Of a stretch of DNA of 64,000 bases, positions 1 to 5,926 are shown piece by piece. Made by a program: the position numbers and the translations under genes. The stretch spans positions 62,001 through 126,000 of the forward strand of contig NZ_SDKM01000009.1 in the NCBI RefSeq assembly GCF_004519545.1. The letters are read 5' to 3'. The notes beneath the pieces are model-generated. The model had not been told where the DNA came from and did no database searches. It worked only from the letters and a program-made list of their open reading frames with translations. The stretch comes from Nocardioides guangzhouensis (GTDB taxonomy: Bacteria; Actinomycetota; Actinomycetes; Propionibacteriales; Nocardioidaceae). Position 1 is the stretch's first letter; the number at the start of each line of letters is the position of its first letter.

Positions 1-2
1 AC

Positions 3-698
3 GTGAGGCGGATGGCGGACTTCGTCGTCCCCCGCGGCGAGGCCATGGTCGTCTACGGCGCCCTGGGCACCGGCCGGTACACCGCCGTCCGGAGCTACCT
101 CGAGACCCAGCCGCTGCCCTGGCACCTGATCGACCTGCCCCCCAACCAGAACGCCACCAAGATCAACACCTGGCTCTACCGCGAGACCATCACCGCCGAC
201 GTCCTGCCGCTGCGCGACATGCAGGACGACCTCGTCGAGGCGCTCGCCGAGCAGCCCCGCATCGTGGTCGTCCGGCACGCCGAACGGCTCACCGCCGAGG
301 CCGCCGGGCAGCTGCAGTGGTTGCACGACCGACCCGACGCGACCTGGGCCCTGATCCTCATCGGGGACAGCACCGTCGGCACCGCCCTGCAGCGCGACCC
401 GCTGCTCGCGCACGCGATCACCGGCACCGTCGAGGTCCGTCCGCTGGCCGACCGGGACATGCTCCGCGTGCTGCAGGACCTGCACCCGCTCTTCCTCAAC
501 GCCGACCCCCGGCTGCTGCAGGCGATCGACAACCAGGTCTGCAAGGGCAACCTCGACCGCTGGGTCCGGTTCCTCGACCGTGCCCTGTGGCTCGCCGACC
601 ACCAGCCGACCGACCCCGACCAGGCACCGCGCCTGGACAAGCCCCTCGCCCAAGCCGTCATCGCCCAGCTCACCAAGACCCCACCCACCCGGAAGTGA
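3..698 (+). CDS. MuB/TniB-like AAA ATPase, degenerate P-loop (possibly 5'-partial)
   Basis: A 231-aa reading from the GTG at 3; the frame is open to the window edge, so the true start may lie upstream. Residues 19-27 (GALGTGRYT) occupy the Walker A position but carry Arg instead of the catalytic Lys. Residues 86-96 (RIVVVRHAERL) match the Walker B region of TniB/MuB ATPases but lack the Asp-Glu pair. A sensor-like strand (WALILIGD) follows. TniB/MuB proteins bind DNA and activate a DDE transposase for target choice. The substitutions suggest weak or absent ATP hydrolysis, or a purely structural role. The next gene starts 2 bp downstream, so the two are co-transcribed. The family assignment is by pattern only. 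Confidence 0.55.
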   Translation: MRRMADFVVPRGEAMVVYGALGTGRYTAVRSYLETQPLPWHLIDLPPNQNATKINTWLYRETITADVLPLRDMQDDLVEALAEQPRIVVVRHAERLTAEAAGQLQWLHDRPDATWALILIGDSTVGTALQRDPLLAHAITGTVEVRPLADRDMLRVLQDLHPLFLNADPRLLQAIDNQVCKGNLDRWVRFLDRALWLADHQPTDPDQAPRLDKPLAQAVIAQLTKTPPTRK

Positions 699-700
699 CC

Positions 701-1876
701 ATGCACATCACCACCGTCGACACCACCGACACCCGCCAGCCCACCCCACCCATCGGCCAGGACCCCACCGGCCCCATCTGGGTCGAGGTCCGCCCCGACC
801 TCCGCCGCCTCCACGTCCTCGCCGGCGACGTGCTCGCCACCTTGGGCAAGCGCCGCGACATCGCCGGCAAGGGCCGCAACGAACACGAGGACATCCACCA
901 CGCCGAGGCCTGGCTGCACGCCCACCGCACCGCCGACCTCGTGCTCACCCAGACCCAGCGGCTGCACCCCAAGATCCTGGCCGGCGCCTGCGACCTCGCA
1001 GCCAACGCCGGCGTGCAGCGGCTCTGGCTCCTGCACGCCCCACCCCGCAGCGACGCCTTCGACCACACCCTCAGCCGCCGCGCCACCGGTACCGCCATCG
1101 TCGACGCGGTGCCCACTCCGGAGATGCGCGACCGCACGGCACCGGAACCCGCCGCGATCCCGCTGCCTGCCGTGCCCCAGATCGAGTTCACCACCTTCTG
1201 GGCCGCCTGCCAGGACCAGCTCTCCGCTCAGGACCTCACACTTGTGGGCGACCGGCTCGCCCGCACCGTCGCGGCCTGCACCGCCGGGCTCACCCGGACC
1301 GGCGCCACCGAGGACACCGTCGCCGACCTCGCCCTCGGCCTCCTCAACCACGCGCCCGCCGATGCCGAGCTGGCCGTCGACATCCGCGCTCTGCAGATCG
1401 CCGCCTGGCACCACGATCTCTACGTCAAGGTCAACCACACCCGGCTACACCAGCACGAGGAACGCCCCCGCCAGGCACAGGAAGACGTCGACGCCGCCAT
1501 GCTTGCCTACCGCCAGCCCTACCGGGCCCTCACGACCGCGCTCACCCGCCAGGGCTTCGGCGTCGCGGACATCGCCACCATCGCCATCGCCTACACCGAC
1601 CCCGATGCGGGCTGCCTCGACTGCCTCGACAGCACCATCAGCCTGACCCCGGCGGCCGCCACCGCCCTGCGGGCACAGCTCTACCTGCGGCGGAGCCACG
1701 GCGCCGCAGACCACGACCCGCTGCTCCCGCACACCCCCAAGGCACTCGCCAAGGCACTCACCGACGCCCAGACCGACCTCGCCGTCCACGTCCACGGCCG
1801 CCGAGCCGAACGCACCCGCAACCACACCACCCGAGCCCTCCGCCAGCTCGGCATCACCCTCCACGCCCTGCCATGA
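701..1876 (+). CDS. Unrecognised 391-aa protein, middle gene of the TniB-like/XRE operon
   Basis: I do not recognise this protein. The chosen ATG lies 2 bp after the upstream stop; the open frame extends further 5' only as an overlap with the ATPase gene. It is soluble, with no signal peptide or membrane helix. Residues about 35-110 alternate strand and helix in a pattern (ADLVLTQTQRL then VQRLWLLHAP) that loosely echoes the Walker B/sensor region of the preceding ATPase, but there is no P-loop. The C-terminal half is helical and rich in Ala, Leu and Arg; a CLDC motif is present but no full zinc finger. Its stop overlaps the next start (ATGA). Position suggests a partner protein of the ATPase and XRE protein. 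Confidence 0.6.
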   Translation: MHITTVDTTDTRQPTPPIGQDPTGPIWVEVRPDLRRLHVLAGDVLATLGKRRDIAGKGRNEHEDIHHAEAWLHAHRTADLVLTQTQRLHPKILAGACDLAANAGVQRLWLLHAPPRSDAFDHTLSRRATGTAIVDAVPTPEMRDRTAPEPAAIPLPAVPQIEFTTFWAACQDQLSAQDLTLVGDRLARTVAACTAGLTRTGATEDTVADLALGLLNHAPADAELAVDIRALQIAAWHHDLYVKVNHTRLHQHEERPRQAQEDVDAAMLAYRQPYRALTTALTRQGFGVADIATIAIAYTDPDAGCLDCLDSTISLTPAAATALRAQLYLRRSHGAADHDPLLPHTPKALAKALTDAQTDLAVHVHGRRAERTRNHTTRALRQLGITLHALP

Positions 1877-2487
1877 TCGACGCCACCAAGCTCCGCAGCC
1901 TGCGCACCGACCGCGGCTACTCCATCCGCAGGCTCGCCGACGCCGTAGGAGTCAGCTACCAGACCATCCGCCGCCTCGAGAACGGCGACGACCCCGGCGA
2001 CCTCCCCCTCCGCGTCCTCGCCCGCATTGCCACCGCACTCGGCGTCCCGCCTGCGACGCTCCTCAACACCGACCCGGCCACCCAGCAGCACGACCTTCAG
2101 CAGAGCATCGGCGGCACCATCCTCAGTGCACCCGGTATCAACGCCACGACCATCGCCACCAGCCTCGGTACCTCCGTCGACGCCATCCACACCGCCCTTC
2201 CCGGACTCGCTGAGGTCCTCGCCGAAGCAGGGCTCACACTCTCCCGACACGGCGACACCCTCCGCATCAACCCCCTCCACCTCCACGCCACCCCGGAGGC
2301 GAACACGAAGCCGATGACCGTCAACGAAGCACGACTCCTCCGGCGCATCCACCGCGGCGACGACGTGCGCCGGACGTTGTCCAAGACCGACCGCGAGCTC
2401 ACCCTGCCCAGCCTCGCCCGCGCCGGACTCGTCGACCCCACCACCACTATCCCCGCACCGCCGGCCGCCCTCTTCGCCGTGCCGTGA
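1873..2487 (+). CDS. XRE-type helix-turn-helix protein with a C-terminal winged-helix-like part
   Basis: 204 aa, starting at the ATG that overlaps the previous stop. Residues about 5-60 form a Cro/C1-type HTH (LRSLRTDRGYSIRRLADAVG, then SYQTIRRLENG). Residues about 105-165 (ATTIATSLGTSVDAIHTALP onward) have the helix-helix-wing spacing of a second DNA-binding domain. It closes a tight three-gene operon with the ATPase and the unknown protein. It could bind element ends or target DNA, or repress the operon. Direct and inverted repeats just after its stop (2484-2578) are candidate binding sites. The XRE domain is confident; the role is inferred. Confidence 0.75.
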   Translation: MIDATKLRSLRTDRGYSIRRLADAVGVSYQTIRRLENGDDPGDLPLRVLARIATALGVPPATLLNTDPATQQHDLQQSIGGTILSAPGINATTIATSLGTSVDAIHTALPGLAEVLAEAGLTLSRHGDTLRINPLHLHATPEANTKPMTVNEARLLRRIHRGDDVRRTLSKTDRELTLPSLARAGLVDPTTTIPAPPAALFAVP

Positions 2488-2578
2488 CTCCGCCATGAAC
2501 CAGGGGATGTGTGACTCCGCCCACTTTCGACCGTGCGCGATTGCGTCGTTGGGCGGTCGCCGGACCGTGTTCACACAT
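2484..2578. repeat. Direct 11-bp repeat and 8-bp inverted repeat after the XRE gene
   Basis: GTGACTCCGCC occurs at 2484-2494 (overlapping the XRE stop codon) and again at 2511-2521, 27 bp apart. ATGTGTGA at 2507-2514 is mirrored by TCACACAT at 2571-2578. These sit between the XRE gene and the LPD29-like gene and could be operators for that gene or a transposon-end motif. Confidence 0.5.
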
Positions 2579-2605
2579 CACACGCTCACCAAACAAGGAG
2601 TAGCC

Positions 2606-3106
2606 ATGAACGCGAGCCAGCCCGCCACCCAGCACGCCGCTAGACCCCCCTTTTCACACACTGTCCCCGAGACCGCTCCCACGGGGTGCGCCGAGACCTC
2701 AGGCTTCGACTGGAGGAAGCTCAGGATTCCAAGTTACGCATTGCCGGTCTCCGATCCCGCAGGCAACCCCGACCTGTATCTGAACACTGCGGAGACGGCT
2801 TCCCTGCTCAGGCTCGAGCTCAAGCGCGCCTTTCCCGACCTGTCCTGCACGGTCAAGGTAACTGACAAGTGGCGCGGGCATCTCAGAGTCCGAGTCAAGG
2901 GTGACTTCAGCTTCGAGTCGATGGCGCTGCTGAGGTCCTTTTCAGACAACGTGAGGCTGATTCGGTTCGACGGCGCCGTCACGGATGACTTCTGGAGCAA
3001 GTCCATCGTGCTGCCCTGCGCCGGCGTGCCAAGCGTGGTTCACAACAGCGTGCGAGCGATCGGGATCGAGTGGGCACTGAACGACGGCACGTACTGGCTC
3101 GGTTGA
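2606..3106 (+). CDS. LPD29-like domain protein
   Basis: 166 aa. The ATG at 2606 is chosen because AAGGAG lies 5 nt upstream; an upstream in-frame ATG at 2495 has no such site. Residues about 58-85 (YLNTAETASLLRLELKRAFP and what follows) fit the LPD29 pattern, an initial AE.A.LLR..LK..FP signature followed by a strand and an RVRV strand. LPD29 is a large-polyvalent-protein-associated domain common on plasmids, phages and conjugative elements; its biochemical function is not known to me. It stands alone, between the transposition-like operon and the KAP gene, on less GC-rich DNA. Alternatively it is an unrelated small element protein. Confidence 0.5.
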   Translation: MNASQPATQHAARPPFSHTVPETAPTGCAETSGFDWRKLRIPSYALPVSDPAGNPDLYLNTAETASLLRLELKRAFPDLSCTVKVTDKWRGHLRVRVKGDFSFESMALLRSFSDNVRLIRFDGAVTDDFWSKSIVLPCAGVPSVVHNSVRAIGIEWALNDGTYWLG

Positions 3107-3273
3107 GTCGTCGACACGATCACCGTGGTTCCTGGGCCACAGCGTCACCTCTCTGAGGGCCTCGCGTATGTACCGCAATTGCGACGGTGTGACGCAGTCC
3201 TTGGGTCAGACCTTCGCTCTGCAAAATGGGTCTGAGCAGCGTGGTCGACGGAATTCGAACTGTTGGTGACGCG

Positions 3274-5556
3274 TCAGGACGTTGACTCGGCTTGATCGGA
3301 GGAATCCGGTATGGAGCCATCCGGCTCTTCCATCCCGGCGGTCGCAGCGTGCATAGACGACTCGGCATCGCGCCGTGCCCGGATGCGTTCCATGCCCGTC
3401 AGTGCGTATTCGACTCGGGCGTCGAGATCCGACTCATCGATCCGGCGCTCAAAATACGAGTCCTGCTCCGTGCGCGCGAGAAGGTCGGGATGCGCTGGCA
3501 ATCGTTCGAGGACAGCGTCAATTCCGAGCAGGGTATCGACTGCCTCTTCGGAGAAGTCGCCCAGCGATGTCCATGTTGACTGGCCATCACTGGCCTGGCC
3601 GAGTGGGACGAGAAGGCCGAGTACCTCCGGCAAGCCCCAGTGGCCCTGATCGATGATCTCCCACAGGAGGGCGCTGGTGCGGCTCGGTTCAGTGAGTTGG
3701 CGATGGCTATACAGGAAGCGTGTCAGTCGACGATGCGGTGACGCCGGGTCCGACATGAGGCTGCGGATGGTGCTCTCCAATCGACCGCCGACAGAATCCC
3801 GGGCGAGTTGAGCCCACGGGTGGGGGTCCTCGGACTCCTGGAGAGCGCTCTGCACACAGTCAACTGCGAGCGCGACAGAGGAAGTGTCCAGATCTGCGAC
3901 GGAGAGCAAGATCGCCGATGCAGATTCGGGCGGTTCCTTGTCGAGGACGTCTACGGCGAGACCGACAACTCGGAAGTCAGGGGAGAACCCGAAGATGCCG
4001 CTCTTTTGATCCATCGTCGAGAAGTAGACAGACGCAAGAAACGGGAGAGTGTTCGCTGCCGGCAGCGGATCGGTCTCGTGCTCGCGTCGAAGTTTCACCA
4101 AGACCGATCCGGCGTCGTCGAGGAGACGGTCAGTCAGTGTTTTCAGTGCCGAACCAAGGACGCCGCTCCGCAGCTCAGAGGCGGCTGCTCTGACTGAGGA
4201 CTCTGCGAGGTCCGATTCAGGCACGCCGATTTGCACGTATCGGTCGAAGTGCTCGGAGGTGCCGACCCCCATGCGACGCGAGACGTCCTCCTGGTACGAG
4301 GAGCCGACGTAAGTCGTGCCCTCTCGCGCTCCACGGAGATAGATGAAGAGGGAGGCCAGTAGCTTTTCGACAGCATCGGGGTGGCGCGGCCGCGCTGCGG
4401 AAAGGAGCGTCTTCCACCGCGCCCATCGATCCTGCGGGGATTCACTTCGGCTCGCGAAGCTGATGGAAGCCGGCTGTTGAAGGATCTCGTTGCGATGTGT
4501 GATTACGAGGTCGAGAATTCGGCGCTCAAAAACGCGAAGGAACGTCATCGCCACGTAGTCGGTGAAGTCAACCTCGCCTGCGACATCCGGCCACGTGGCG
4601 TCCACCTGCGTGAACAAGCGCTTCACGGACCGGGGTTGGTCGAGGTAGATCGACAAACAGCTCTGCCACATCTGTTGAAGTCGTTGAGTCGCGCCCGCAG
4701 ACAACACCATCTCGTGCCGCTTGCAGATCTCGTCGATAGCCGCGTTCGCCAACGACGTCTGTTGCTCAGGGAGCATCGGCGGAATCTCCAGGCGGACCTG
4801 GATGATCTTCTCCAGGTATTGCTGCGCCCGGCCAGAACCCTTGCCCACGAGTTCGGTGGTTTCAAGGAGATCAGTGAGTGTCGTCTCGTCGTACGCAAGG
4901 AGGTAGTAGACGTTTGGCAGCCGCCCGAGGAGCCGCACCAGCTTGAACGTGAAGAGCAACTCCTCAGGCGACAGACGGTCGAGGTCGTCGAGCACCATGA
5001 GTACGGGGTGGTCAATTTTCGCGAGACCGCGTGCAGCGTCGTCGCGTAGGCGAGCTGGGCTGCGATCTCCGGTGATGATCGCTCCGACGGCGCCGATTGC
5101 TCCCGAGCCGTCAACTCCAGCGACACCTCCGGCTGCGCCGACTGGGGCTGCTTTGGAGACCCACTCGCCAACTGTGGCGCGCCACTCCTTGCCGAGAACG
5201 TCCTCAGGCACCGCGTCTCGCAACGATGAAAAGAAGCCCGCCGCGGCGCCGGCGAAGTCAGAGTAAGCCCACGGGTTGTGATGTCCGACGTACCACTGAT
5301 TGGTGGCCAAGTCGGTCTCGATCTGTCCAAGCAGGCTGGACTTTCCAGAACCCCAAGGCCCAACCAAACCGACCACCGCACTGTTGGTTTCCTCAGACAG
5401 GTCACGAATCGCTCGTGCCAACTGCGTCGCGAGTCGCTTGCGGTTCAGTACGTCGCGATCGAGCCCGTCGGCATCATCGGCATAGAGGGAAGTCGTTCTG
5501 CGGGCGAGCGTGCGCGGTGCTCGTGCCTCGTTTGCCTGCTTGCGGTTGAGCCTCAC
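3274..5556 (-). CDS. KAP-family P-loop NTPase
   Basis: 760 aa from a GTG with a strong GAGGAGGT site 5 nt upstream. Walker A is GPWGSGKSS (residues 66-74) and Walker B is VLMVLDDLDRL (about 185-195), followed by a sensor-like YYLLAYD: the hallmark arrangement of KAP (Kidins220/ARMS, PifA) NTPases. A Gly/Ala-rich weakly hydrophobic stretch (about 139-162) lies between the Walker motifs, where KAP proteins usually hold membrane helices. The long C-terminal half is helical and unrecognised. KAP NTPases are often associated with membranes, and PifA excludes phage. As a solitary gene on an element, it may be a defence or exclusion cargo gene. Confidence 0.75.
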   Translation of the reverse strand: MRLNRKQANEARAPRTLARRTTSLYADDADGLDRDVLNRKRLATQLARAIRDLSEETNSAVVGLVGPWGSGKSSLLGQIETDLATNQWYVGHHNPWAYSDFAGAAAGFFSSLRDAVPEDVLGKEWRATVGEWVSKAAPVGAAGGVAGVDGSGAIGAVGAIITGDRSPARLRDDAARGLAKIDHPVLMVLDDLDRLSPEELLFTFKLVRLLGRLPNVYYLLAYDETTLTDLLETTELVGKGSGRAQQYLEKIIQVRLEIPPMLPEQQTSLANAAIDEICKRHEMVLSAGATQRLQQMWQSCLSIYLDQPRSVKRLFTQVDATWPDVAGEVDFTDYVAMTFLRVFERRILDLVITHRNEILQQPASISFASRSESPQDRWARWKTLLSAARPRHPDAVEKLLASLFIYLRGAREGTTYVGSSYQEDVSRRMGVGTSEHFDRYVQIGVPESDLAESSVRAAASELRSGVLGSALKTLTDRLLDDAGSVLVKLRREHETDPLPAANTLPFLASVYFSTMDQKSGIFGFSPDFRVVGLAVDVLDKEPPESASAILLSVADLDTSSVALAVDCVQSALQESEDPHPWAQLARDSVGGRLESTIRSLMSDPASPHRRLTRFLYSHRQLTEPSRTSALLWEIIDQGHWGLPEVLGLLVPLGQASDGQSTWTSLGDFSEEAVDTLLGIDAVLERLPAHPDLLARTEQDSYFERRIDESDLDARVEYALTGMERIRARRDAESSMHAATAGMEEPDGSIPDSSDQAESTS

Positions 5557-5926
5557 GCGACCTCCTCTGGCATCGCCATGTGCTGGCTGTAAGCGCCCTC
5601 GCGAACGCGGTGGAGCCCGGCAAGCTTGCAGCTCGCTCGCGAAAGCGAGATAGACCTGACACTCGGTCGTTCCATGGCGCGCGCCGCCCTGACACGCCTT
5701 CGCGGGCGCGGTCGTGGGCGTACGAAACTTGTGAGCGCAGCGCCGACCCGAGCTCGACTACGACCGCACCGGCGTTTGGCTCCAGCGTGTGCGCCAAGCA
5801 CCTCAGTTGCTCGGTGGTGGCGCGCCCAGCCGACGGAATGTCCAGGCTGACCGAATCTGGGACATTGCTGACCGAGATCGGGACATTGCTGACCGAGTCA
5901 GCCGGGACGTTCCGTGACCGTTCACA
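5557..5926. other. 370-bp intergenic stretch between the KAP gene and nrdJ
   Basis: I see no convincing gene here. Short frames at 5474-5797 and 5553-5801 (minus strand) overlap the KAP start or lack family resemblance. The only clear structure is the set of three 21-bp direct repeats near the nrdJ end. The stretch plausibly contains the island boundary. Confidence 0.5.
5846..5908. repeat. Three 21-bp direct repeats, transposon-end-like
   Basis: GCTGACCGA recurs at 5846, 5867 and 5888, exactly 21 bp apart. Copies one and two continue with GGGACATT and copy three degenerates to CCGGGAC. Multiple about 20-bp terminal repeats are typical transposase-binding sites of IS21, Tn7 and Mu-type elements. 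The array ends about 18 bp from the nrdJ stop codon. No matching second end is seen in the window. Confidence 0.65.

Larger units (their letters stand above)
1..5910. mobile_element. Candidate genomic island / transposon right part beside nrdJ
   Basis: This stretch separates from the conserved backbone that starts at the nrdJ stop codon. It carries a MuB/TniB-like ATPase, an XRE protein, an LPD29-like protein and a KAP NTPase. The genes between 2606 and 5556 are visibly less GC-rich than the neighbouring housekeeping genes. Three 21-bp direct repeats at 5846-5908 look like the multiple terminal repeats of IS21/Tn7/Mu-type elements. The left end and any DDE transposase would lie upstream of the window, so the element's identity and limits are inferred. 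Confidence 0.4.

Noticed and set aside
5474..5801. Short minus-strand frames before the KAP gene
   Set aside because: They overlap the KAP start or have no ribosome site or family resemblance; frames cover the stretch by GC bias only.
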